A stretch of 64,000 nt of DNA from Plectosphaerella cucumerina (lineage: Eukaryota > Ascomycota > Sordariomycetes > Glomerellales > Plectosphaerellaceae), in assembly GCA_020746995.1 (NCBI GenBank), contig JAGPXD010000002.1, positions 4,464,001-4,528,000 of the forward strand. The letters are read 5' to 3'. The position numbers and the translations under genes were made by a program. The notes under the pieces are model-generated. The model ran no database searches and was not told the DNA's origin. It saw only the letters and a list, made by a program, of their open reading frames with translations. Shown here piece by piece: positions 10,945 through 20,869 of this stretch (position 1 is its first letter; every line of letters begins with the position of its first letter).

Positions 10945-11192
10945 CTTGACTGTTGGTGATGGAGGTTGAGAGGTAAGGTTGTCAGATGAGAACTGGGAGA
11001 GGCAGGGCTGATGTTTGGTCAGACTTCAAGACGATGGCGACCTTGGTATAGGACGCCCTCTTTTTGTATCTTCACCGTGTGTCCCCGATGGACCGCCGAG
11101 CCAGGGGAAGGGGCGTCCCGGCTGCCCCACGAAATGTGGGTTGAGCGGGAGAGCTCCATCTCGGCGTCCAAACAAGGGGCCGGCGGACTAGC

Positions 11193-11201
11193 GAAACTCC
11201 G
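11193..11201 (-). promoter_or_regulatory. CGGAGTTTC element, copy 2
   Basis: Reads GAAACTCCG on the plus strand, inside the left arm of the inverted repeat, about 250 bp upstream of the dehydrogenase ATG. Confidence 0.5.
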
Positions 11202-11250
11202 TAGATGCAGCGCCCTCACTCGGGGTTTGTCTCCTCCGGAACTTGGACTA

Positions 11251-11259
11251 CGGAGTTTC
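11251..11259 (+). promoter_or_regulatory. CGGAGTTTC element, copy 3
   Basis: Exact nonamer inside the right arm of the inverted repeat. Its flanks (cta before, g after) match copy 2. Confidence 0.5.
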
Positions 11260-11347
11260 GCTCTTCCGCACATCGCTCAACTACCAAGTTCGAGAAGAGA
11301 CACTAAGGTAGCCGCATCGGGTCCAGCCCCGGACGACCATTCGGCGA

Positions 11348-11356
11348 CGGAGTTTC
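11348..11356 (+). promoter_or_regulatory. CGGAGTTTC element, copy 4
   Basis: Exact nonamer followed by cc, as in copy 1. It lies about 410 bp upstream of the permease ATG. Confidence 0.45.
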
Positions 11357-11601
11357 CCAACATGTGGCTGCACCTTTGACAGCATGGCTTTGGCCACCTG
11401 GTGATCGGGGTATTGTTGAAGCACGGGCGGCGTTTGTCCGTAGTGGCATGACGAGGCAAAGTCAGTCATGGGCGCATTTGGGCAGAGCTGAGGCCAGAAC
11501 ACAAGTCAACACCAGCAATCTCCAGCTGCTAACGGAGAAACAGGACCCCACGGGGAAGCCCCTCTCCCCAGGCTAGGAGTCTGGGGTTTTCTTTCCTCTG
11601 G

Positions 11602-11608
11602 TATAAGA
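11602..11608 (+). promoter_or_regulatory. TATA-like box of the permease gene
   Basis: The sequence TATAAGA sits about 160 bp upstream of the permease ATG and is followed by a CT-rich stretch suitable for transcription starts. Prediction by motif and position only. Confidence 0.4.
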
Positions 11609-11767
11609 GATGGATCTTGGCCACCCCTTGGCTTTCTCTTGGCCTTCACTCATCAACCACTTCGTTGTTCAAACCTCAGAGCCTCAACTCCAGCCTCTGC
11701 GCCTGCTGAACACCACCCAAGTCGGCAAATTACTTCATACAGGTCTTCATCAATTTTGCCAATCGCC

Positions 11768-13398
11768 ATGGCCGCCGAAAAGAAGCCGCAGGTCGATTCG
11801 TCGGATGTCGATGGAAAGCCTGTCGCAGACTACTCCGAAGGACTGCATGACATGCATGATGATAAAAAGGGGGGTGTCATGGGCATGGACCCCGAAGCGG
11901 ATTACTCCGGCGCTGTCAAGAAGACCAGCAAGGAGGAGATTGCTCTCGTCCGTAAGCTGGACTGGAGGATCATGCCCACATTGTGGTCGATGTACTTCCT
12001 GAACTACGTAAGTATTTCCTGCCGCGGGTTGGTTGTTGCAAGAGCATGAAGTTTCAAGAGTGCTGACAAGGCATGCGCCGTTGATAGCTGGACCGCAACG
12101 CCATTGCCCAAGCTCGCCTCGATGGCTTGGAGGATGATCTGGGCCTTGTTGGCAACCAGTACAACACCTGTATCTCGATTCTCTTCGTCGGGTGAGTATT
12201 TTAACCCTTGGACGTCCTGTCGATCTTGTGGCTAAGAAGTGATTCTGCCAGATACCTCCTCATGCAGATCCCATCAAACATGCTCATGTCCTCGAAGCAT
12301 GTCCGGCCCTCCATCTACATGGCCGTCTGCATGATGGCGTGGGCGGTTGTGTCAGCAATGACAGCGCTCGCCAAGGACTACAAAGGCCTCGTGATGGTCA
12401 GATTCTTCCTGGGAATCACAGAGGCCCCGTTCTATCCCGGCGCGCTGTATCTCCTGAGCGTCTTCTACACGCGCAAGGAGATCGCCACTCGGCTTTCGAT
12501 CCTGTACTCTGGAAACATCTTCGCCACATCCTTCTCGGGTCTGATCGCTGCGGCCATCTTCAACACGCTCGATGGCAAGCACAACCTCAAGGGATGGCAG
12601 TGGCTCTTCATCGTCGAAGGCGCGCTGACTTTTGGTGTGGCCATTATCGGCATGTACACACTCGCCGACACGCCTCTTACGACGAGGTGGCTCACTCCCG
12701 AGCAGCGCCAGCTCGCCCATGACCGGATGATCCGCGACACTGTCGGCCTGGAGGAGAGCAAGGGATCCCGCGCCGGCTTCATGCAGGCGGTGCGCGATCC
12801 TCGTCTCTGGCTGTTCTGCTTCATCCAGAACATGCATCTGTCGGCATGCTCGTTCAACAACTTCTTCCCGACCGTTGTGGGATCTCTGGGCTTCGACAGG
12901 ACCATCACGCTGGTCCTGACCTGCCCTCCCTACCTGCTGTCCGGCTTCTTCGGCTATCTCACGGCGTACTCGTCCGGCCGCTTCAACGAGCGCACGTGGC
13001 ACATCACCATCTGCATGGCCCTCGCCATCGTCGGCTTCGTCATTTCGTGCATCACGATGAACACGGCTGCCCGGTACACGGCCTGTTTCCTGTTCGCCTC
13101 CGGCGCATATGCAACCAACGGCCCCATCCTGGGATGGGTGTCAGCGACGCTTGGATCTACCCAGGAGAAGAAGGCCGTGAGTCTTTCCATCGTCAACGTC
13201 ATCGCCAACGCTTCGTACATCTACACGGCGTACCTGTACCCGAAGAGCGATGGGCCAAAGTACCTCACCGCCATGGCGAGCAACGCGGCGTTTGCCTTTG
13301 CTTGCATTGCCGGGACTTGGGCCATGCGCTGGTGGCTGGTGCGGACCAACAAGAAGATGGACCGCGACGGGCACGAAGGTCCCAGGTATGCCTACTAA
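11768..13398 (+). CDS. MFS permease, anion:cation symporter (allantoate/tartrate permease-like)
   Basis: This predicted plasma-membrane proton-coupled importer of an organic anion belongs to the ACS family, which includes fungal Dal5- and Tna1-like carriers and bacterial tartrate permeases. Exons 11768-12007, 12088-12191 and 12252-13398 encode 496 aa. Features are a hydrophilic 65-residue N-terminus, a first helix ending LDRNAIAQARLDGLEDDLG (the family-typical first loop), IPSNMLM at the helix after intron 2, RFFLGITEAPFYPGALYLL with the conserved E-A-x-x-P, about twelve hydrophobic segments, and a short charged tail. It shares a divergent promoter with the D-malate/tartrate-type dehydrogenase, so a hydroxy-dicarboxylate such as tartrate or malate is the likely cargo. 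The cargo is inference; the family is clear. Confidence 0.9.
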
Positions 13399-16036
13399 GG
13401 GAGGCCGGGCTGCTCATGCGAGGGACGCTTCAAGTTACTGGCGACGATGGGGGGCGGGAGATGAGGCACGAAGGCTGGGGCTGGATCTCAAAGGGTAGAA
13501 ATGATGACAGAATGGACAAGAAGGTTGATTTCGGGGGTAGACAGCACAGCAGCAGGGGTTTTCTGCCAACGTGGTTGGGTCCGCGCGGTGGGCCGACCCA
13601 GTGCCGCCCCCGGGCGACATCTTCAAGTTGGCTTCTACTTCCTCAGATCTCCTTCAAATCGAAGATAAAATGCAATGCCTCAGCAGCTGCCCTTGATCGT
13701 TCGTTGAATTCCATCATTTGCCTACCCCCCCGCAAATATTCCACTTCGTTCCTTTACACCTGCAACTTACTTGTAAGAGCTGGAGACAGTGCAAGACAGG
13801 TGGCAAGGTGGCCGCTGTTCACCCCCCAGCGGACGATATGTACCTCGATGCGGAGTACATTGAATCAATGAAATCGACCCTGTTTTCATCAAGGTCGTCC
13901 AGCATGCCATGAACTCGCACTTTCAACCGTGATCTGGGGTCGGTGGTGGTCGGTGGTTCTGGAGTTCCCAAATTGTGCTGGTGCCCCAGTGATTGTACCT
14001 TCGAGGCTTTTGTACGAGCGGTCATTTTCCAGCTCAACCACCGGCCGTGGCGGGTCCCTGGCACAACTGGAGCACGGCCCTGACGTCTCGTGCACAGGCA
14101 ATGTGCGGTACCGACGGACAGGGTGGCCCTGGTCCGAGCAATCTTCCAGACATGTTCTCTCCGGCCAGGGTCCTCGGCGGTGCAGTGCTGGCGGTGCCAT
14201 CACGACTGGCACGCTGCAATTTTCTACGCGTCCGGTCATTTCAGACAAGATGGATCGACTGACGTCTGCTGGGGGCCGACCTGCCTGTTTGAAGATGTCC
14301 CCGTTTGCTGTACGACGAAATCTACGGTCCGAGTTGGGTTTGTGCTCCGGGGATCTGCCCGACGGAGGGCCTCGATGCAGTGAGTTTCACAACTTTGAAA
14401 TTGAACCTGACCCCTTGCTTCATGAGAGAACTACTCGTACTTAGCCCCACGCATCACCCGTCATGTGCCAGCGGGAGGGAAGCCTGAAGCGGGAGATGCG
14501 CGAGGTCTCATCTCGCGGCCTGCCAATATTACCAAACCAGACTCTTGGGAGGCGAGTACTCGTACTCGTAGTAGTAGTGCAGTGCTTGAGGAGGAAACAA
14601 AATGTGCAGTGCTCTGCATGGCAACTGAGGTCACAGTTGTTCAGGTTGACGCATGCGGCTGGCCGTCTCTCGTCAATCTCTCCCCCGTCCTTCCCGTCTG
14701 CCTTGACTTGCGATGCCTCGCCTAGGCCATTGACTGATCTGATCCGATCTCTGTTTGTTCTTTTCTCCCCCTCCCCCCCCCACGAGTTGCCCGTCTGTGC
14801 TTTTGGTGCGCCCATCCGTCGATTGGATTATCGCATCGTTTCCGTGTCGCACCAGAACCAGACCGATGGCCACAGACCACAGACGCGACCGACACGACAC
14901 GACACACACCCCTTCTTCGCTGCTTCTTTTCTTCCCTCAGCTTGCCTGCCCCCCACCGTCCGGTCTTCCTGTTGATGCGTGTCTCATTCGCCTAGCCGAG
15001 CCTTGTTGTCCTTTTCACTATTTTGTCTTGCTCTCATCGCAACACGGCCACCAACTTATCCTGTCCTCAACCATCTGCCCACCCGCCGGCCTGCTACTTA
15101 CTTACCTTACCCGACTCATCCGCTCGTCTCTGATCCCGTTTGTCGCGCCCAGAAGTTCTCCCTCACGCACGTACACACTCGCTGTCGTCCAAGTCTCCTC
15201 GCCAAGCTTCGGATCGGATCAAGGCCTGTACACTACCGACGGCAACACACCACTTCGACCACTCGCTTCAACGCGACCAGTCCCAGCACCACAGCTCACC
15301 ACACCGCACCACCGCTTCAAGCTCAAGATCTAGCTCCAAATCCAACTCTCAGCCAACCAGCCGCGGCTAGCCAGCCCTTTCCCTCAAGCTCGGTCAAGAC
15401 TCCAGCACCTTTCAGTGGACAGCCGTCATCCTGCATTCCTCGCTGGCCAAACGAACCACCCCGGGCCTCCTGCAGGAGCAGGCTGCATGAGCTGCTGTCA
15501 CCCAATAGCGGCTGCATTCCCGTCCTGCATCGTCGCTGGCTCCCTGCCTGACAACTCACTCGCCTGGCCCGTCTGGCGGATCCCCGGACCCCACCGCGCG
15601 CCGTCCGACGCTTGTCATTGAAGCATCGCGTCCAACTATCGGCTGCGGCTGCGGCTCCAGGCATCAGGAAAGCCAGCAACCTGCCTTGTCTCCCTAGTCT
15701 CCCTGCCCGTCTGTCTGCCTGCGTGGCGGTCTGGACGAGGTCGGGCACGAACGAGCTGCGGGATAACCACGCGAGCCCGCTCCGCAGACCTGGACCCAAA
15801 GACCCAAGGCCGAAGCGATTCCCAGCTTTCTTGATGCTTTCGGTGCCTGACTAGCAGTGCTCTACCACCCGACTAGACCGAGGTCGAAATCGGCGCCTAT
15901 GCTGCCCAGATTTCACTAACACGTCACGGCATCCACTCGTCTCCCCGGCCGACCGCGTCAAGCTGATCTCTCGCAACAACAAAACACAAAACTCGACCAT
16001 CGATCGCCAAACACTGGCAGGCTCCAGCCATCCGGA
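13399..16036. other. Long intergenic region and CT-rich KAR9 leader
   Basis: The 3' flank of the permease is followed by 2.6 kb without a recognisable gene. From about 14,700 the plus strand is strongly pyrimidine-rich (ctccccctcccc-type tracts), with many open but leader-like frames, which fits a long promoter and 5' UTR for KAR9. I see no RNA gene or transposon. Confidence 0.5.
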
Positions 16037-19000
16037 ATGGCATCGGTCGTAGCGATCGCCGAGGCTGGTGCGCAAAGCCCCGGTCTCTTCAGAGTCCCGC
16101 ACCCTGGCCCCGGTTTCCACGAGGAGCACGAGCAGGAAGAACTTGAACAGGAGGAACATGCCAGCCCGACTCGGAGCCCACCAGCCGCCCGGGAAAGGCC
16201 CGACAGGGACAGTCCCAGCGACAGCAGCAGCAGCAGCAGCGACAGGCCTGCACCTGCCCCTGCACCTACACTTCCAGGCCTGTTGACCGCCGCCAACCCC
16301 CTGGACGCCCACGCCAACACCGACCTCCAGCTCCCCTTCACTGACGTCTCCAGCGAACTTTTCCGCCTCCAACCCCAATTCGACGTCGACCCTCACCCAA
16401 CCGGTCGCTCCCCAAAAAACAACAACAACAACACCCACATCCCCATCAACGCCGCCCAGAGCTCCACAAACTTGAACCTCACCACGTCACTCGCATCCGA
16501 TCATCCCGTCTCGTCAAATCCCACCACACCGAGCACAAGGGCCACCAGCACCGCCGCCTCTCCCTCGAGTCACGTCACCGCCCTCTCCCAACACTCGACC
16601 TCGCCCGTCCCGACCAAGCAACCGCGGAAGCCATCGCCCGGCCTCGCCGCCCGTCTCAAGGCTCTCGGCTTCGGCTCCTCCAGCACCAGCAAATCCCCCG
16701 ACCCCCCCGCCGCAAACGCTCCCCGCGACCCCATCGGCCGCCTCACCGAGGAACAGATCCGACAGATCGATCTCAAGCACCAGGCCAATTCCGTCGCCTC
16801 AATCATCGAGCGGCGCGGCCGCCCCTGGAAGGGTGCATCCGCTCCCCTCGTCTTCTCCAAGCCCTTTGCCGCCTTGAAACCCAAACCAGACGACCCAGAC
16901 ACGGCCGCTCCTCGGCTCGTCGCGTCTCGCGACGCCGCGCCCGCCGAGCAGGAGGAGCCGCTGGACCAGGCGACTCCCGTCCCCCAAAATCACCAGACCC
17001 AGACCTCATTCCTCCCCGAGATCGACTGCCCCGGTCCCCTCGACATGGACACTAATAAGTACCGCCTGCCCGACCACACAAACGGAAATGGCACAAAGGC
17101 ACAACCCGAGATGCGCCAGGAGCATCTCGACCGCGATACTCGACCACCCTCGCCCGACGCTCCTCAAGTCCAAGATATCCCCCCTCCGCCTCCCGAAAAG
17201 GACACGCCGCCCGCCACACCGGCTCCCGAGTTCACCCCCGACCTCTCCTCCTACTTTACGTCGAAACCCAACCGCGCCGGCTCCATCTATACCCTATCCC
17301 GCGCCTCTCTGACCAACCAGCTGGCCCAGCTCACATCCCTCCAGCTCCCCGACGCCGACTCCCTCTCCAGCAGGGTATCCTCCATCCCCACCGCCCACGC
17401 CGCCTCCCAGGCCCTCATAAATGCCGCCGAGCAGATCAAGAGCTGGATGTCAAAAGCCTCCGAGGTCATCGCCGGCCTCGACAGCGAGGATGATGTCGAG
17501 TGGGCTGCCGCCGGCGGCCGCGAGGGCCTCGCCGAGGTCGAAAACGCCGCCACGAGATTCGAGGGCCTGATCAACGCCTACGTCGGCGCCATCGAGGAGC
17601 TCCAGGGCCGCGCAGACATTGCCAGCGTCCCTGCCACCGACCTGAACCGCGCAGTGCAGCAGATGGAGTCAATCATCGGCGACTGGGCCAACATCCAGTC
17701 CACCCTCACCACCGTCAAGCAACAGGTCGAGATTGCCATGGAGTGGGAGGAGCTGTGGAATATGGTCCTCGGAGACATCAATGGCGAGCTGGACGAGCTG
17801 TGCCGGCTTGTCTTTGAGATGGAGGAGCGTCGCCACAAGTCTATCATGGCGGCTGCCGGCGGCGACAACGTCGACATTGGAGACCTCGAGACCATCGTTG
17901 AGGAGGCCCCAGCGCCACCAGCTCCCTCCAAGCTGGCGCCCCAGCCCGGTCGCTTCGGCCTCGCCGCCTTCCCCATGAGCCCAAGCTCGCCGGGCACGCC
18001 CACCCTGTCCCAGGACGACTCCAGCCTGCTGGCCCTCTTCGCCCGGATGCAGCCCCTGAGGGCTTCGCTCGACTTCCTCCCCATGAGGCTTTCGGTTTTC
18101 AACGCCAGGGCACAACGATCCTTCCCCACGGCCTGCGATGAGCTGGACATGCGGAGGGAGGGCCTTGACGGAACGTACAAGAAGCTGGAGAAGGACGCCG
18201 AGTCGCTGCGCAAGGAGCTTGGCGAGGATCGCTGGGTCATCGTGTTCCGCGGTGCCGGCCGTCAGGCTCAGAAGATGATCGAGTCGGTCGAACGGTCCCA
18301 CATGAAGCTCAAGGAGTCCCTCGACGCCGGCCACCACCTGACCAGCGCCCCCGCTGTCTGCAAGAAGATCGAGAGCTACGACGCGAAGAAGACGCACTAC
18401 GGACCGGCCATCGAGCGAGTCCTCTCCATCATCGACAAGGGCGTCAAGGACCGCCTGACGGTCAACGGCGAGATCCTGCGGCTGCACGCCGAGATGCAGT
18501 CCAAGTGGGAGGCCCTCCGCATCCAGATGACCGACATGGACATGCTCCTCGACGAAATTCAGTCCGACAACCGGGGCCAGAAGCTGCGCGATTCGGTCTC
18601 GAGCATGATTTCCAACGACCTCTCGGCCGTAGACAGCGGCCGAGACACGCCCGGCAGCTCGCCCCCGTCGTCCGTAATCATGGCGAGCCTCGGCATCGAG
18701 CCCGTCACCCCAACCCCCAAGATGCTCAAGAATGGTCTCGGCCCCGCCGGTAGCCAGGCACAGCACACGAACCGGAGGCTTTCTCTCCTGCCGACACCCT
18801 CCAATCAGGCAACCCGCAGACCGCTGGGTTCTCGGTCTGCCACCGCGGCAGGCAAGTCGACTATTCCTACGCCTGTCGGGGGATCAGCCTCGCGCCCCGA
18901 ATCGGCCCTGAACAATAGGCCCCGCTGGAACAGCTCGACCAACACCGCAGACATCGGCGTTGGCCATAACTTCAAGCCCCTGACCCTCACCACGCCGAGC

Positions 19001-19492
19001 CCGTATGCCAAGAGAACACCCGTGGGAAGGTCTGCGTCATCGCTCACGCCCTCGTCTGGCAATAAACTCCCGTCCGGCCGCAGCCCCCTGAACCGGTCGT
19101 CATCCGCATCGCCGATGCCCGAGGAGACGCCCACTAGGACCGGCGGATCTCGCCTGGCCTTCCGCGACAGGATCGCGTCCCCGGGTCCGTATGCTCAGCC
19201 ATCGTTCGCGAAGCCTCGTCTCACCTCGTCCGTATCGATGGCGTCCGTGGGCAACAGGCGGGCATCCATGCACCCTCCCCTGTCTCGGGACAACTCCCTG
19301 GCAGGCCAGCCACAACGCCCCGCGAGCTCTCTCGCGACAGGGCGCCGCTCGAGTATGCTGCCACAGCCGGCCTCAAGCTCCAGCGGCCGTGCCTCTCCGC
19401 AGGCTGTCGCGGGTGCCCGCTCTGCCATGCTGAGGAAGGGCTCCAGCAACGCCCAGGCGGCCGCAAACAACAAGCCAAGGTGGCGTTCATAG
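16037..19492 (+). CDS. KAR9: Kar9 family spindle-orientation (karyogamy) protein
   Basis: Kar9 links astral microtubule plus ends (through Bim1/EB1) to myosin-driven transport and positions the spindle or nuclei. A single exon encodes 1151 aa. The first 380 or so residues are disordered and Pro/Ser-rich. A helical Kar9 core runs from about residue 410 (RAGSIYTLSRASLTNQLAQL) to about 850, with segments such as QQMESIIGDWANIQSTLTTV and ELWNMVLGDINGELDELCRL. The tail is basic and Ser/Pro-rich and contains KSTIPTP, an S-x-I-P EB1-binding motif with Ser at residue 941. A second SSIP tetrapeptide lies at the edge of the helical core and may be fortuitous. The ATG at 16037 is the first in frame. Assignment rests on the core. 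Confidence 0.88.
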   Translation: MASVVAIAEAGAQSPGLFRVPHPGPGFHEEHEQEELEQEEHASPTRSPPAARERPDRDSPSDSSSSSSDRPAPAPAPTLPGLLTAANPLDAHANTDLQLPFTDVSSELFRLQPQFDVDPHPTGRSPKNNNNNTHIPINAAQSSTNLNLTTSLASDHPVSSNPTTPSTRATSTAASPSSHVTALSQHSTSPVPTKQPRKPSPGLAARLKALGFGSSSTSKSPDPPAANAPRDPIGRLTEEQIRQIDLKHQANSVASIIERRGRPWKGASAPLVFSKPFAALKPKPDDPDTAAPRLVASRDAAPAEQEEPLDQATPVPQNHQTQTSFLPEIDCPGPLDMDTNKYRLPDHTNGNGTKAQPEMRQEHLDRDTRPPSPDAPQVQDIPPPPPEKDTPPATPAPEFTPDLSSYFTSKPNRAGSIYTLSRASLTNQLAQLTSLQLPDADSLSSRVSSIPTAHAASQALINAAEQIKSWMSKASEVIAGLDSEDDVEWAAAGGREGLAEVENAATRFEGLINAYVGAIEELQGRADIASVPATDLNRAVQQMESIIGDWANIQSTLTTVKQQVEIAMEWEELWNMVLGDINGELDELCRLVFEMEERRHKSIMAAAGGDNVDIGDLETIVEEAPAPPAPSKLAPQPGRFGLAAFPMSPSSPGTPTLSQDDSSLLALFARMQPLRASLDFLPMRLSVFNARAQRSFPTACDELDMRREGLDGTYKKLEKDAESLRKELGEDRWVIVFRGAGRQAQKMIESVERSHMKLKESLDAGHHLTSAPAVCKKIESYDAKKTHYGPAIERVLSIIDKGVKDRLTVNGEILRLHAEMQSKWEALRIQMTDMDMLLDEIQSDNRGQKLRDSVSSMISNDLSAVDSGRDTPGSSPPSSVIMASLGIEPVTPTPKMLKNGLGPAGSQAQHTNRRLSLLPTPSNQATRRPLGSRSATAAGKSTIPTPVGGSASRPESALNNRPRWNSSTNTADIGVGHNFKPLTLTTPSPYAKRTPVGRSASSLTPSSGNKLPSGRSPLNRSSSASPMPEETPTRTGGSRLAFRDRIASPGPYAQPSFAKPRLTSSVSMASVGNRRASMHPPLSRDNSLAGQPQRPASSLATGRRSSMLPQPASSSSGRASPQAVAGARSAMLRKGSSNAQAAANNKPRWRS

Positions 19493-20869
19493 GAGAGGCA
19501 CCTCGGCGGTTTGCGCATCAGCCGTAGCTGGGGCCCCGCTCCCGGTTCAAACACCAGCCCCAGGGCCACTGAGGACAAGACGGCAGGCTCCAAGCCCCGC
19601 TGGCACTTTTTCTGAGCTGCAGTCTGGCATGCCTGACGAGCTAGACAAGAGGATGGTTCCAGGATCCGGGCATCCCTTTTATTTGCAATTACGGCGTGGC
19701 GTTAGCGGGGGCAACATTAGCCCGGCATTGTGTTTTAGGAACAGAGGGGGGAGAGGAGGAGGAGGATCGAGTGCTGTTTAGCTATTACTTGTGCATGAAG
19801 ACAGCTGTACGAGATGTGTGTATGGGCGAGTGTTGTCCGGCAGATATGACAGATGGAAGACCTACAGAGGAGGAGCAGGCGCCAGAGGTCACAATATACC
19901 CCCAACCCCCCCTTGTATGTTAGCAGACGCCGGTGGGTTTGCTAGCCCCGGTGTGGATAGCGGAGTCAGGTCGGTAGCTGTTGAAAGCAGGCTTGGTCCA
20001 AACAATGGATTGCTGGCGTGATGTTTGATGGGATTGCCTGCATGATATGAAGTACAGCAGATGGGTGGAAGCCATTGCGTCTTTGAACAGATCTCAGTTG
20101 CTTTTGATCGAGAGAATATGGCTTCCTGGTCACATGGACAACCATCAGGATGGTCATGATTTCAGCCCTGGCTAATTTGGTGACTGAGGTGCGTTTTGGT
20201 CTGTGTTGATGAATGTTGATGCCTCACTGGATGGCATCAGTAGCCCGTTGCGGCGAGTTGATAAGGCACGGTTGACGTCTGAACTTCTGCACCGACTTTG
20301 TGGGCAGCCCAAGTCTGGGTAGAATTACACTCTCTCGTAGCCATGAAAAGGCAACACCTGCCCTGAAAACTCCTGGGCAGTTGCATCGATTCACAGGTGT
20401 TCATCTTCTTCGACAAGAAGCTCTCTTAAGCTATTTGGAAGGAATCTCGATGAACCCAGAAAGCCCAATGCTCGCTTTAAAAATAAAAAAAACTTCCAGC
20501 AAATTTTACTTTCAATCGTCACATTGGTATGAAAAGATGACATGTTCTTGACAGGTTGATTGCAAGTTTCCAAGTGATCATCATGTTGTTGCCAGTGCTG
20601 GGACATGTTCAGATGCATTACGTCAGCAATTAGGAGGCCGCTCCACGTGCGGCTGAATATCGGCCAAACCTGTTGCGGGCAAAAGCTCTTCGTGTTGCCT
20701 GGGCGCCTCACAAACTTCATGCGCCGGACACCCCCGTCAAAGCTCGCCCCTCTCCCCTTGCATCTTGCATCCACCGATTCCATCGATTCACTCTGATGCG
20801 CGCCTGCAGAGTCGACAGATCAATCCTACCTCCTAGGGATATGTGCCGACATCACCCATAATCGTCAAG
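19493..20869. other. Intergenic between KAR9 and HSH155
   Basis: About 1.4 kb holding the KAR9 3' flank and the HSH155 promoter. It includes a locally A-rich stretch near 20,480-20,500. Open frames on both strands are short and unrecognised. The HSH155 frame extends upstream to 20,843 only from a GTG. Confidence 0.5.

Larger units (their letters stand above)
11190..11262. repeat. 15-bp perfect inverted repeat around CGGAGTTTC
   Basis: The left arm at 11190-11204 (agcgaaactccgtag) is the exact reverse complement of the right arm at 11248-11262, separated by 43 bp. Each arm carries one CGGAGTTTC nonamer in opposite orientation, as expected for a site of a dimeric regulator or a looped operator-like arrangement. 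Confidence 0.7.
10945..11767. promoter_or_regulatory. Shared divergent promoter of dehydrogenase and permease
   Basis: This 823-bp interval between the two start codons holds three exact CGGAGTTTC elements, two of them forming a 15-bp inverted repeat. A TATA-like box sits on the permease side at 11602-11608, with a CT-rich leader after it. No gene is supported inside it. Confidence 0.6.

Noticed and set aside
11610..12002. ATG-initiated frame overlapping the permease start
   Set aside because: It begins only a few bases after the TATA-like box, so it is probably not transcribed, and its translation is a shadow of the permease exon.
12846..13871. Open frame of 341 codons overlapping the permease
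   Set aside because: Overlaps the conserved MFS exon in another frame, His/Arg-rich shadow translation.
19545..19560. GGTTCAAAC B-box-like word after KAR9
   Set aside because: No matching A box or cloverleaf pairing around it.
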